From a virus, in the IMG/VR virus record IMGVR_UViG_3300044627_000187, positions 1 through 23,984 of that record: a stretch of 23,984 nucleotides of DNA, one strand, 5' to 3'. Numbering within the stretch: the stretch's first letter is position 1; every line of letters starts with the position of its first letter. Positions 1 through 8,673 of this stretch are shown here, piece by piece. The position numbers and the translations under genes are program-made. A model generated the notes under the pieces. It did not search any database. It was not told the DNA's origin and was given only the letters and a program-made list of their open reading frames with translations.

Positions 1-1422
1 AAAAGTTTCTCCTTCGATCACGCCTGCCTCTTCACTAATCAATAGTCCGTCACCGATTCTAAAATCACCGAATTGATCAGTACTTGTATAATTTACCCTT
101 CCGCCATTAGTCTGACGAATTTCATTCGCTTGTATTGGGATGCCACCTAATCTTGGAGTTGCTGTTAAAATGTTGGTACCAGTTCCAACATATTCAAACG
201 TTTGTCCACTTGCTGATATCAAAGATATCTGCAAGAAATTAACAGCGCCAGGTGTAGGTGTAAACTCTAATGTTTCACTAAATGTTATAACGCTTGTACC
301 TGATGCCAGTGCCGTAGCCTCACGTACTAATATATACTGAGTGCTTACCCCATCAGTTAACAATACAGCGTCATTAACTGCTGGACGTACACTTAATCCA
401 CTAACTGTTAATGTGGTACGTGTATTAGATACTAATGTTCCAGTATACAATGTAGGTCCTACGCCTTCTGCCCATAATCCATAATCACCGAAACTGTTGT
501 TTGAGTTAGTGATTGAGCAAGTACCGCCATTTTCACACTTAACACCTGCTGTACAGCAGATAGTGAATATACTTACCAACTGTGCATAACCTTGATTAGT
601 GATGTGTATACCTAATCCACCTTGATTGAATTGAGTATAACTGTCAAGAACCATTGACTTCAAGCCACTTGCTAAATTGCCATCTACACGCATACCTGCA
701 CCAGTAGTTGTGATACTGCTACAGTTTTGAATGTATGGACTAGTTATAATTGGGCCAGCACCGGTGCTTGGAAATGCTACAGCAGCGGCTGGATCTAGAT
801 GATCTCTGAATGTCATACCGGTTATATAGCAACGATTGCGAACCCAGAAGATATCGCTTGTTGGTGTTGCTGGTCTTACTGTTACCGCACGTAAGTTATC
901 ACCTACGATACTAACACCTGAACTCAAAGAAATAGGATTTATTTCAGTATAATCACCTGCTTTAACCATGATCACAGTCACGCCAGTTGGATTCAATGCT
1001 TGTAATGCATTGGCTGCTGTTACTGCTGATGCGATTGTTAATTTAGCATGTGTCAAATCTGTGCCGCTATTGGCGTCATTGCCTGATTTGCTTACATACA
1101 ATACGTTTTGTGCGACACCAGCTACGCCAGTAGCACCTGTTAGGCCAGTAGCACCGGTTAGACCTGTAGCACCTGTCGCACCGGTTAGACCTGTAGCACC
1201 GGTACTTCCTAATCCGGTGGCACCTTGAATACCGGTCGCTCCAGTAGCGCCAGTAGGTCCGCCCGAAGGACCAGTGGCGCCTTGTGGACCAGTAGCACCA
1301 GTTGGACCACCTGATGGACCAGTAGCACCAGTTATTCCTTGTGGACCAGTAGCACCTACTGCGCCTGCAGCAAGAGGGACCCATCCACTAGAACCGTAAT
1401 CGTAATATTTTAATTGACTCAT
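1..1422 (-). CDS. Collagen-repeat / beta-helix phage structural protein, 3' end cut by the window
   Basis: The frame is open from an ATG at 1422 to the window edge (474 codons), so the C-terminus is missing. The N-terminus ([17 protein letters not shown]) is of a kind seen on phage fibre proteins. Residues about 23-103 are Gly-X-Y collagen-like triplets rich in Gly-Ala-Thr. From about residue 107 a stretch with [10 protein letters not shown] and later [10 protein letters not shown] resembles the start of right-handed beta-helix (pectate-lyase-like) domains in T4-like cyanophage structural proteins. The last visible part ([14 protein letters not shown]) also resembles those proteins. It is probably a tail fibre or other surface protein; whether the helix cleaves or binds polysaccharide cannot be told. 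A late-type octamer lies just upstream. The downstream neighbour in transcription is outside the window. Confidence 0.8.
   Translation of the reverse strand, partial: MSQLKYYDYGSSGWVPLAAGAVGATGPQGITGATGPSGGPTGATGPQGATGPSGGPTGATGATGIQGATGLGSTGATGLTGATGATGLTGATGLTGATGVAGVAQNVLYVSKSGNDANSGTDLTHAKLTIASAVTAANALQALNPTGVTVIMVKAGDYTEINPISLSSGVSIVGDNLRAVTVRPATPTSDIFWVRNRCYITGMTFRDHLDPAAAVAFPSTGAGPIITSPYIQNCSSITTTGAGMRVDGNLASGLKSMVLDSYTQFNQGGLGIHITNQGYAQLVSIFTICCTAGVKCENGGTCSITNSNNSFGDYGLWAEGVGPTLYTGTLVSNTRTTLTVSGLSVRPAVNDAVLLTDGVSTQYILVREATALASGTSVITFSETLEFTPTPGAVNFLQISLISASGQTFEYVGTGTNILTATPRLGGIPIQANEIRQTNGGRVNYTSTDQFGDFRIGDGLLISEEAGVIEGETF
1114..1356 (-). repeat. Collagen-like Gly-X-Y repeat tract in the left-edge structural gene
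   Basis: About 27 near-continuous Gly-X-Y triplets, mostly GAT, GPQ, GPS, GLT and GIQ. The register is broken twice by an extra Gly (GPSGGPTG). At DNA level the tract is built of near-identical 9- and 18-base units. Such repeats can form collagen-type trimers and can shrink or grow by recombination. Confidence 0.85.
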
Positions 1423-1432
1423 AATTTCTTAG

Positions 1433-1440
1433 TATTTATT
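1433..1440 (-). promoter_or_regulatory. Possible T4-type late promoter (AATAAATA) for the left-edge gene
   Basis: On the minus strand the octamer AATAAATA is followed by CTAAG, close to the T4 late consensus TATAAATA. It ends 10 bases before the ATG at 1422, so the transcript would have a leader of only about 5 bases. No good Shine-Dalgarno site is visible. In AT-rich DNA a chance match is possible. Confidence 0.4.
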
Positions 1441-1450
1441 GTCCTATAAT

Positions 1451-2920
1451 TTATGCGTAACTTGCTCCAACTGTGTACCACTGTGTTGAACTTATTGCGT
1501 AATATTGTAAACTTGCTCCTGCTACATGTGTATATGCAGCGTTAGTTGCTAAACTATTAATTGCTGCACCGCTTGCAGGATATACATTTAAATTTGTAGC
1601 ACTTGTATTATTCACTATGATTACCATACCTGCTATCGCTGTTGGTAATACAACACCTTGACCAGCACTTACTGTGCTGACTACGTTAATATCTTTTGTG
1701 ATCGCTGTACCTGTACCTTGTGTTGAACCGGCTGCACTTATTCCTGTCTGTACACTTCGTAGATAATTACCACCTACACTTAGTGAACCAGTTGTCTTAT
1801 TAAATGTTAAGTTAGCATCTGCACCGAATGATGTCGCATCATTGAACTGAACTTCTGTATTACTACCTGCAGCAGTGCCTGAACTTCCTGTAGCACCAGT
1901 CAGACCTGTAGCGCCTTGAATGCCAGTAGCACCAGTTGGACCAGTTGGTCCTGTCAATCCTGTCGCGCCCACACCAGTAGCACCAGTTGGACCAGTTGCT
2001 CCAGTAGGACCGTTCTGACCAGTCGCACCCGTTGCACCTGTTGGGCCGTTTATCCCGGGTGTTAATGTATCAAGCCACAAGTAATCTCCGGGTGGAGGTG
2101 CAGTAGGACCCTCTACTATGCCTGCTTCACCGGTGGCGCCAGTAGCACCAACTGGACCTGTAGTTCCTTGTGGGCCTGTTGGACCAGTAGCACCTTGCGG
2201 GCCAGTTGGACCAGTAGCACCTTCTGTGCCAGTAGCACCGGTTAGACCTGTAGCTCCTATACCAGTTGCACCTGTATTACCTATTGGACCTGTACTGCCT
2301 TCTGGCCCTGTTGCGCCAGTAGGTCCGCCCGAAGGACCAGTCGCACCTGCAGGACCAGTCGCACCTGCAGGACCAGTAGCGCCAGTTGCACCTGTGGCTC
2401 CTGAACCGGTAGCACCGATTATACCTGTTAAATAATATCCATTACCTAAAAAATAAGTTGCAGAGATGTTTCCTACTGCTGAAATGTTGCCTGCTGAATC
2501 AATATTACCTGATGCTGTTATTGTTCCGTTTTCAATATAAACATTTGCTTCACCGGGGCTAACACTACCTACTCTTAATGAGGTATTGATAATAGTATTG
2601 TCTAATAAATCTACATATAAATTTGATGAACCTGAACTTATGGTAACCGCGTCTAATTCGCTACCTGCTGATAGACCAAGACCTAAAGAAGTAGTTTTTA
2701 CTTTTAATTGATAGAAATCGTTAGAAAGTAATACATTGCCTGTGCTACGATTTACAGTTATGCCGGGTTGTTTAGAAACGTTAATTGAGCTAACGCCGGA
2801 GTTACCAACCGTATTAAATAATTCCGTGAAATTTTCTTGTGTTTTTTGAAGCGCAGATCGTATGGCATCTGCATCTGGATCGTCTGGAAAACTACCGAAA
2901 TCTATATTTCTCTGTGCCAT
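1451..2920 (-). CDS. Collagen-like repeat structural protein (489 aa)
   Basis: The N-terminus ([10 protein letters not shown], then [21 protein letters not shown]) is of a type common on structural proteins of T4-like marine phages. Residues about 168-267 and 291-348 are Gly-X-Y collagen-like triplets. A 23-residue break between them contains GDYLWLDT, a module also seen in the sheath. After the repeats comes a stretch ([24 protein letters not shown]) recurrent in phage tail fibres. The C-terminal 70 residues, with [16 protein letters not shown], look like a small beta-sandwich tip domain. The likely role is a trimeric fibre or capsid/tail decoration that contacts the environment. It has its own late-type promoter and follows a strong terminator; the next gene starts 28 bases after its stop. 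The assignment as structural is firm; the exact location on the virion is unknown. Confidence 0.8.
   Translation of the reverse strand: MAQRNIDFGSFPDDPDADAIRSALQKTQENFTELFNTVGNSGVSSINVSKQPGITVNRSTGNVLLSNDFYQLKVKTTSLGLGLSAGSELDAVTISSGSSNLYVDLLDNTIINTSLRVGSVSPGEANVYIENGTITASGNIDSAGNISAVGNISATYFLGNGYYLTGIIGATGSGATGATGATGPAGATGPAGATGPSGGPTGATGPEGSTGPIGNTGATGIGATGLTGATGTEGATGPTGPQGATGPTGPQGTTGPVGATGATGEAGIVEGPTAPPPGDYLWLDTLTPGINGPTGATGATGQNGPTGATGPTGATGVGATGLTGPTGPTGATGIQGATGLTGATGSSGTAAGSNTEVQFNDATSFGADANLTFNKTTGSLSVGGNYLRSVQTGISAAGSTQGTGTAITKDINVVSTVSAGQGVVLPTAIAGMVIIVNNTSATNLNVYPASGAAINSLATNAAYTHVAGASLQYYAISSTQWYTVGASYA
1877..2050 (-). repeat. Second collagen-like Gly-X-Y tract of the 489-aa protein
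   Basis: Residues about 291-348 are Gly-X-Y triplets of the GPT/GAT/GLT type. The tract has one or two register breaks (TGVGATG). It shares codon-level units with the other tracts in this region. Confidence 0.8.
2120..2419 (-). repeat. First collagen-like Gly-X-Y tract of the 489-aa protein
   Basis: Residues about 168-267 form roughly 33 triplets. The register break GPSGGPTG is identical to the one in the neighbouring fibre gene. An exact 29-base match links 2313-2341 here with 1247-1275 in the adjacent gene. Tandem 18-base units are visible around 2333-2385. Confidence 0.85.
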
Positions 2921-2943
2921 TTATAAAAATACCCGTTATCATG

Positions 2944-2951
2944 TATTTATC
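2944..2951 (-). promoter_or_regulatory. T4-type late promoter (GATAAATA) for the 489-aa collagen protein
   Basis: GATAAATAC on the minus strand lies 23 bases before the ATG at 2920 and immediately after the terminator of the upstream gene. The same GATAAATA octamer occurs before the tube, neck and 208-aa genes. A G-rich ACGGG element sits about 12 bases before the ATG as a poor ribosome-binding site. Confidence 0.6.
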
Positions 2952-2974
2952 GTTTCGGGGACAAAGCACATACC

Positions 2975-3004
2975 AAAAAAAATGCCCGGCTATTAACCGG
3001 GCAT
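2975..3004 (-). terminator. Intrinsic terminator of the 1497-aa gene
   Basis: Minus-strand hairpin with stem ATGCCCGG/CCGGGCAT (2997-3004 with 2982-2989) and a 7-base loop. It is followed by an unbroken run of T residues. It starts 22 bases after the stop of the large gene, a textbook Rho-independent terminator. Confidence 0.9.
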
Positions 3005-3026
3005 CTTCACTTCAGTTTCCTTAAGT

Positions 3027-6000
3027 TTATTTTTGTAGTCCTGCTAATTTTTTCCAGGCTTGCACATCTTCGTCGCCTATTCTTGCTTCTTGACCGGCAA
3101 TAACAGGAATAGTTGTCTGACCAGTTGCTTTAGGTTTGTTTAATCCACCTGCTATCACTTTAGTCATGAACTCAATGTCACGTTCAAATGCTTGATCTGT
3201 GCCTTTTTGACCAGCATTATTTGCCCATTCATCAAGTTTCTTATCCTTCTTGTCATCATATTCAATGTCTTTCTTCACTTCGTTCCCGGCTTTTTCAGCA
3301 CGGTTGTCGTCTTTACCTTTATGACCTTCGTCATATTCAATATCTTTAGCGACTTTCTTAGCAGCAACTTCTGCTTTGTCATCCTTCTCAGCAGTTGATT
3401 CTTCCATAACATTGCCTATAGGACCCAAACCTTTCATCATTGCATCAAGTTGTGCTTTAATTGATTCCATATCTGAATCTACTATTTCATCGTCGCCCGG
3501 TACCGGCACACGCTTACCAGTTACTTGAACCGGTTGTAATTCATCTTCGCCAGGCGGGATAGTGCTGGTAAAATTTTTCTTTTTTGACTGAATAGTTACA
3601 GGTTGTAGATCATCAGGACGACCTCTATTCTTTAACCATGCTGCTAATTCATCATATGTATTAGCACCTGATAGATTTAATAAATCACCTAGTTGTCTGT
3701 CACCGGGTAAGTCTTGATCTTTTGGAGTTGCTCTCTTTGATGTTACATCTACAGGCGGTAAAATATACTGATCAAAATCTTTCATATTTACTTTTGAGCC
3801 GTTTGGAAGTGTGATGTATTTTTCATCACCCTGGCCCATGTTACCCATATTACCTAATCTTCCAGCCATACCTTTTGAGAAACCTGACAACCCCTGCATA
3901 TTTTTGAATATATCAGCAAAATTTGTCTGCATATTTGACATAGCAGGATTGTTGCCTAACATGTCTGGCATTGCTGGCATTGATGGCATCTTAAAGTTAG
4001 CAATAGCCTTGTTATATTCATCTTGAGTAGCAGGTTTGCCATCTACTTCATATGATGAAGTGTTTGAAAATGAGTTGTCTGATTTATTACTGATATCATC
4101 TAATTTGCCTAGCATATCTTTCATATCAGTCTCAGGTTCATAATCAACTGGACCTGCAGCATCTACTGCGTCATCGTCTTTTTTTTGTTGTTCTATGACT
4201 TCAACGCTTTCATTTACTGCGCCGCCCCTTGCTGGCATGCTAGCATTAATTTCTGCTTCTTGTGCGCCTGCTTGAATTGTGCCTTCGCCGTCATCTTCGG
4301 CTACCATTTCTTCGCTTTGGTCTACTGTTTGTGTTTCTTTTACTTTTTCTTTATCGCACTCGCACTTTGCTTCCATCATTCCGCATTCGTTGCAAGGTTC
4401 TGCATGGTCATGATCGTGATCATGGTTATCTTCTGCGGATTCGATACCAGTTAGTTTTGATAACAAACTTGACATGTCATCTCCGTGTCCAGCAAATTTT
4501 GGTCCGCCGTAATCACTGACGACTGCTACTGCAGGTTCTGCGCTAACGACTCCTCCTTCTGCACCACCTAATCCGCCTAGACCTACTTGTTTGATGAAAT
4601 CTAATAATTTAGCGGAATCATCATCTGTTGCTGTAACACTCACACTATCTGGACTACCTTGTTGTCCAGTTGACATGCTTACGCTTAGACCTTCGTTGAC
4701 AGGTGTTTGTTCTACATCTTCGTTAATTAATGCATTTAATTTTTTGTCTAATGCTTCAAAAGCAAGTTGATCCATTTCTAGAACTTCTTTATCTTTAAAT
4801 GTTTGACCAAATGCCTTGAATGTATCGCCCGGTGTTGATTGTGCCTTATGCTTCATCCATTCTGTTTTATCCATTTCGGCTAATGAACCTTCTTCAGCAC
4901 CGAAACTTGCCATGTTATCTACAACGTCCTGTGCTGATTGTTCATCAACAAGACCGCGATTTGGCTGTAAACCATAGCATTCTTCAAGACCACATTTGTA
5001 GCCTTCAAAGTATTGCTTTGCTTCTTCCATATCTTCGTAATGCTTGAAACGGCTTCCCATTTCTCTTAAACCATGTGCATAGCCTTCTTGGTAGGCTGCT
5101 TTTAATTTTTTGAAGTTCATAGATTCATTCACCTTGTGTCTATTATTTATGTCAAAATCAACAGATTCTTTTGCTTTAGATTTATTATAAGAAGCCCACG
5201 CTACAGCATAAGGGTTATCAACTTTTCTTTTTAACGCTTTTACCTGTTTTTCGCGTCCCGGAGGTGCTTTTTCGCTGATAGTTCCTTTAGGTAATCCAAC
5301 TAAAGCATCAATATCATCAAAATTATAATTTTGTGTCGCTGCGGGTTCTGGTTTTACATCTTTGCCGCGCTGTGTGCCTAAATAGTAGCCTTGATCATCT
5401 TTACCTATGTTAAAGAGTTTTCTAAACCAGCCGGGTTTATTTTCATCATCTGCCGGCTCATCTGAGGCTTGCGCACCTATATCACTTAATTTTTCTCTGC
5501 TAGCCGCGACAGCATCAGTATCATATGAGTCAACACCACCGACATTCAATTGAGGTTGAACATTTGCTGCTGCTGGTGCTGCAGGTTCTGACGGCAATCC
5601 GGCGTTCTTTTTAATTGCATCTAACTCTGCATCACCTGCTGCAGGCTCTGTTGCTGCAGGTTCTGCTGCTGGTGCTGAAGAAGGTTGATTACCTGCTAAA
5701 GCACTACCTAACCTTGTATTTAGATTACCTAGAAAGTCAGCATTTTTACTTGCAATTCTAGCCCATCTTTCAGGGTCGCTATCATACGTGACTGTTTCTA
5801 GTTCGCCGTTTTTATTTCTAACCTTAAAGGCATAGTCAAGAGGAACGTTTGCATCAATTTCGCCTTTCTTAACAAGTTCATCATATTTTTCCTGAGATAC
5901 TTTTTCTATCTTACCTGTTGCAGGATCTTGGACTTGATAACTTGTTTCTACATCTTCTAGTATATCTTCACTTTCTAATACGGTATCACTGCGACCTGCG

Positions 6001-7520
6001 CCTAAGCCAGCACCGTAGTCTGCGCCTTGATTTGGTATCTCTGCTTCATTAACACCGTCTTTCCAATCTTTCTTAGCACGTATCGCAAATTGAATTTGCT
6101 TCCTACGCTTATCCTCTGTGCTTCCTTCTTCATGCGGACCAGATGCTTTGATCTTACTAAGCATATCCTGCAATTCTTTGATAGTCTTTCCAGAATATTG
6201 ACCAGTTTGATTGATTTTAGGATTTCCTGCCCATTTTTCACCAAGCATTTCTTGTTCTTTAAGTCGGTTAGTATATTGATCTAAATATTTCACGAACTCT
6301 GGATCTCCTTGCTTGATTTTTCGTAGAACTTTGCCATCCTTATCTTTTAATGTAAAATCTATCGGACCATAATCGCCGCGAGTCATGTTTCTTCTAAAAG
6401 CATCTGCTGATACATTTCTATTACGTGAAAGCACAGACCCTCTAGGACCTCTTTCACGATATGAAACTTTAGGTGCATTGGCTGCAGGTTCTGCTGTAAC
6501 TGTTGCAGGAGTTTCACTACTTGCTGCTTGAGCACCGATATCACTTAATTTTTCTCTGCTTTGAGCAACAGCATCTGGGTTAGATGCTGATACACCACCT
6601 ACATTTAATTCTGGTTGTGCAGGGGGTGATGCAGTTGCAGTAGGTGCAGGTGTAGATGCAGAGGCAGTAGGTGCGGGGGAAGCAGGCTCAACCGGAGCCG
6701 CTGGAGCAGCAGGTTCAGCATTAGCAGAATTTTGTGTGTTTGATGTTGTATTACTTGTATTAGTTTGTTGTGCTGTATTTGCTGTTTGTGCTGCTTTCTT
6801 AAAATAATCTGCTAATGCTAAATTACTTGCTGCGCTTCCTGCCTTGAATTTTGACGTACCGTCTGCGTTTTTTCCTAATACACTATCAACTTTTTCTTGG
6901 CTTAGTCTATCATTTTTATTCATGAATTGACCACCACTAGTGTACATTAACTCTGCACCAGTTTTTCCTTGACGTTCAATATCTTGCTGACTTGGTGATT
7001 TAGGTGGTTCTGGAGGAGTAGGCGATGTTGGTGCTGTTGGTGCAGTAGGTGGTTCGGGTGTAGTTGGTGCAGTAGCAGTACTTACTCCTGCTGCAGGATT
7101 ACCAGCATTCAAATCTCCAGCACCTCCTGCTGTAGGTTTTACTTCTTCATCATCCTGCTCAGCTAATCCTGCCATTCTTCTTAACATGCTTAGATCAGTA
7201 TCACCGTCATCCTCATCAATCATATCTTCCTTTACGCTAGGACTCTGACCGGACATCGCTGCTTTTTTAGCAGCAGCCAATGCTGCAACTTTTGCTGCTG
7301 TTTCTGTGCGATTATCAGGGACCATCGCTGTGATACCACCTGTACGCACTGCGCTTGTTAATGCTGCGTTCAACGCATTACCATCAGGACCACTAAAATT
7401 TGTTCTTAATTGAACAGGAGGTTGTCCTGGAATAGGTTTTCCGTCTGGACCTTTTGTAGGCACTTGCATCTGTGCCTCTGAAAGTTCTGTTAAAGATTGT
7501 AAAACTTTTTTGATATCCAT
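3027..7520 (-). CDS. Large acidic repeat-rich phage protein of unknown function (1497 aa)
   Basis: No enzyme domain is recognised. The protein is hydrophilic, acidic and patchy. Residues about 128-178 and 268-305 are Pro/Ala/Thr-rich linkers. Residues 304-332 and 657-685 are near repeats starting with LNVGGV and ending SREKLSDIGAQA. A helical block at 800-850 (MNFKKLKAAYQEGYAHGLREM) is followed by a His/Asp-Cys cluster at 1033-1055. Residues 1254-1337 carry three copies of an LxPVxVTxKR-like motif. The segments at 1390-1397 and 1415-1422 repeat KDIEYD, echoed by FERDIEF at 1446. Short AGL motifs occur near 117, 640 and 1493. The start has a good AGGA site, and the gene begins 10 bases after the 208-aa gene, so it belongs to the late structural operon. 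An internal head/core or structural role is a guess from position only. Confidence 0.75.
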   Translation of the reverse strand: MDIKKVLQSLTELSEAQMQVPTKGPDGKPIPGQPPVQLRTNFSGPDGNALNAALTSAVRTGGITAMVPDNRTETAAKVAALAAAKKAAMSGQSPSVKEDMIDEDDGDTDLSMLRRMAGLAEQDDEEVKPTAGGAGDLNAGNPAAGVSTATAPTTPEPPTAPTAPTSPTPPEPPKSPSQQDIERQGKTGAELMYTSGGQFMNKNDRLSQEKVDSVLGKNADGTSKFKAGSAASNLALADYFKKAAQTANTAQQTNTSNTTSNTQNSANAEPAAPAAPVEPASPAPTASASTPAPTATASPPAQPELNVGGVSASNPDAVAQSREKLSDIGAQAASSETPATVTAEPAANAPKVSYRERGPRGSVLSRNRNVSADAFRRNMTRGDYGPIDFTLKDKDGKVLRKIKQGDPEFVKYLDQYTNRLKEQEMLGEKWAGNPKINQTGQYSGKTIKELQDMLSKIKASGPHEEGSTEDKRRKQIQFAIRAKKDWKDGVNEAEIPNQGADYGAGLGAGRSDTVLESEDILEDVETSYQVQDPATGKIEKVSQEKYDELVKKGEIDANVPLDYAFKVRNKNGELETVTYDSDPERWARIASKNADFLGNLNTRLGSALAGNQPSSAPAAEPAATEPAAGDAELDAIKKNAGLPSEPAAPAAANVQPQLNVGGVDSYDTDAVAASREKLSDIGAQASDEPADDENKPGWFRKLFNIGKDDQGYYLGTQRGKDVKPEPAATQNYNFDDIDALVGLPKGTISEKAPPGREKQVKALKRKVDNPYAVAWASYNKSKAKESVDFDINNRHKVNESMNFKKLKAAYQEGYAHGLREMGSRFKHYEDMEEAKQYFEGYKCGLEECYGLQPNRGLVDEQSAQDVVDNMASFGAEEGSLAEMDKTEWMKHKAQSTPGDTFKAFGQTFKDKEVLEMDQLAFEALDKKLNALINEDVEQTPVNEGLSVSMSTGQQGSPDSVSVTATDDDSAKLLDFIKQVGLGGLGGAEGGVVSAEPAVAVVSDYGGPKFAGHGDDMSSLLSKLTGIESAEDNHDHDHDHAEPCNECGMMEAKCECDKEKVKETQTVDQSEEMVAEDDGEGTIQAGAQEAEINASMPARGGAVNESVEVIEQQKKDDDAVDAAGPVDYEPETDMKDMLGKLDDISNKSDNSFSNTSSYEVDGKPATQDEYNKAIANFKMPSMPAMPDMLGNNPAMSNMQTNFADIFKNMQGLSGFSKGMAGRLGNMGNMGQGDEKYITLPNGSKVNMKDFDQYILPPVDVTSKRATPKDQDLPGDRQLGDLLNLSGANTYDELAAWLKNRGRPDDLQPVTIQSKKKNFTSTIPPGEDELQPVQVTGKRVPVPGDDEIVDSDMESIKAQLDAMMKGLGPIGNVMEESTAEKDDKAEVAAKKVAKDIEYDEGHKGKDDNRAEKAGNEVKKDIEYDDKKDKKLDEWANNAGQKGTDQAFERDIEFMTKVIAGGLNKPKATGQTTIPVIAGQEARIGDEDVQAWKKLAGLQK

Positions 7521-7529
7521 GAATTGTTC

Positions 7530-8156
7530 CTACGCCATCGCACCTGTCTTAGGTTTATCAGGGCGCTTGATGTTCGTCATAGGGCTCTTACTTGATTTGT
7601 CATCTAAGTAAGGCTTGAATGGATCAAAACTATCTGGAGTACGTTTTGCATTGAATTGCAAATCTTTACCTTGGAATCCATCTTTTGCCTGATCTTTTAT
7701 ACTGTCAAGGTAAGAATTGCCATAATCTTTGCTTGCTTTCTTTGCAGCATCACCTGCATCTTCTAATTCTTCATGTGTCAATACTGGACTATGTTCCATC
7801 TGATTAGCATACTCTTCTTGTTCTTTATTGATGCTATCATCATATTTGCTATCAACTAATCTTACATAATTAACATTATATCCTAACAATTGTGCTAACT
7901 GTTGAACCATTGGTTCTGTAGCAGGATAACGGAACTTACATTTTAATAATGTTACAGGTTCGTTGTGAATACCAGGAAAACCATATGGGTCTTTAGCGAT
8001 AGGTAAAGTTTTAGTTCCTATCTCTCCAACCGGGTCAAACTTCTTTAGATTAAATTTAAACATGTCTAAGAAGTTTTTATCAACTTCTCCGGCTATTTTG
8101 ATTGTCACTTCATATAAGTGAACGCTTTCCACGATGTAATGTTTTAGATTCTTCAT
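7530..8156 (-). CDS. Conserved T4-like marine phage protein of unknown function (208 aa)
   Basis: It begins MKNLKHYIVESVHLYEVTIK. The first 110 residues look like a compact alpha/beta domain (KNFLDMFKFNLKKFDPV, DPYGFPGIHNEPVTLLKCKF, EPMVQQLAQLLGYNV), while the last 90 are charged and probably disordered. The pattern is familiar from cyanophage-type genomes, where I recall it only as a hypothetical or virion-associated protein. It lies between the gp16-like terminase subunit and the 1497-aa gene, with a 10-base gap to the latter, so the two are almost certainly co-transcribed. Its own late-type promoter overlaps the end of the terminase gene. A role in head assembly is possible from context but not shown. 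Confidence 0.7.
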   Translation of the reverse strand: MKNLKHYIVESVHLYEVTIKIAGEVDKNFLDMFKFNLKKFDPVGEIGTKTLPIAKDPYGFPGIHNEPVTLLKCKFRYPATEPMVQQLAQLLGYNVNYVRLVDSKYDDSINKEQEEYANQMEHSPVLTHEELEDAGDAAKKASKDYGNSYLDSIKDQAKDGFQGKDLQFNAKRTPDSFDPFKPYLDDKSSKSPMTNIKRPDKPKTGAMA

Positions 8157-8175
8157 ATATAAATCCCGTATCTAA

Positions 8176-8183
8176 TATTTATC
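8176..8183 (-). promoter_or_regulatory. T4-type late promoter (GATAAATA) for the 208-aa gene
   Basis: GATAAATA on the minus strand overlaps the TGA stop of the small terminase gene (TGATAAATA). It lies 19 bases before the ATG at 8156. A GGGA element stands between it and the start codon. Confidence 0.55.
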
Positions 8184-8661
8184 ATTTTTCCAGATTTTTA
8201 TCTAAAAGTGTCTTTAGCAACTCGTTACGATCTAAAACTTTGCCCTCCCCTATAGGGGTAGCCTCAATTTGCTTTTCGTTCGCAGACAATTTCTGGTCTA
8301 GACTTGCTTTCTTTAACTGTAATTCAATCATTTTTAGTTTTTTCTGTACTTTTGCTGTTTTGGCTGTAATAGCATGTCCTAACATAGTACCCGCAACATT
8401 GAATATCTCGCTGCTATAGCGGCTATCTACTTGCATGCCTAGATCCATCAAATCTTTATAACTGGCTTGTGCTAATTCTGCAAGACTATCCATTTCTGTA
8501 TCCGCGCTTTCTAGTCCACGGACCTGAGGTAACGCTTGCTCAATCTTTTCTATGTTAGTCAATGCTTGTTCTGTTACTTCCTGCGTATTTTCAGGTAGTT
8601 CAAATTGTTCATCAGTATTTTGGGCTGCTAGGTTGAAGAGTTCTTCTAATTTCTTAGTCAT
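8182..8661 (-). CDS. 16: Small terminase subunit, T4 gp16-like
   Basis: At 159 residues it is close to T4 gp16 (about 164). The N-terminal 60 residues are acidic and variable. The centre (about 60-125: AELAQASYKDLMDLGMQV, SSEIFNVAGTMLGHAITAK, VQKKLKMIELQLKK) is a long helical hairpin, as in the gp16 family, whose core has a similar pattern of helix, small turn, helix. The family forms a ring that recognises DNA and stimulates the large terminase ATPase during head filling. It follows the gp4-like nuclease gene, whose stop lies 7 bases before this ATG. The large terminase gp17 is not in the window. The assignment rests on length, helical pattern and context, with no catalytic signature to confirm it. 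Confidence 0.7.
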   Translation of the reverse strand: MTKKLEELFNLAAQNTDEQFELPENTQEVTEQALTNIEKIEQALPQVRGLESADTEMDSLAELAQASYKDLMDLGMQVDSRYSSEIFNVAGTMLGHAITAKTAKVQKKLKMIELQLKKASLDQKLSANEKQIEATPIGEGKVLDRNELLKTLLDKNLEK

Positions 8662-8665
8662 GTAT

Positions 8666-8673
8666 TATTTATT
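8666..8673 (-). promoter_or_regulatory. Weak candidate late promoter (AATAAATA) before the gp16-like gene
   Basis: AATAAATA on the minus strand overlaps the stop of the gp4-like gene. It ends only 4 bases before the ATG at 8661. A transcript from it would start at or inside the start codon, so this may be a chance match in AT-rich sequence. Confidence 0.2.

Noticed and set aside
968-1384. Pro/Val/Ala-rich plus-strand and Cys/Trp-rich minus-strand open frames over the collagen repeats
   Set aside because: They are other frames of the Gly-X-Y repeat; repeat DNA lacks stops in several frames. The true frame gives the collagen triplets and continues open to the window edge.
2118-2435. Pro-Val-Ala repeat open frame on the plus strand
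   Set aside because: Mirror of the collagen tract of the 489-aa gene, with no ribosome-binding site and no plausible domain.
4398-4425. Palindromic ATGATCGTGATCAT run
   Set aside because: It results from the alternating His-Asp codons (CAT/CAC-GAT/GAC) of the large protein rather than from a separate DNA site.
4185-4519. Two overlapping Phe/Leu/Cys-rich plus-strand open frames
   Set aside because: Antisense shadows of the acidic and His/Cys-rich part of the large protein; the composition is a by-product of that bias.
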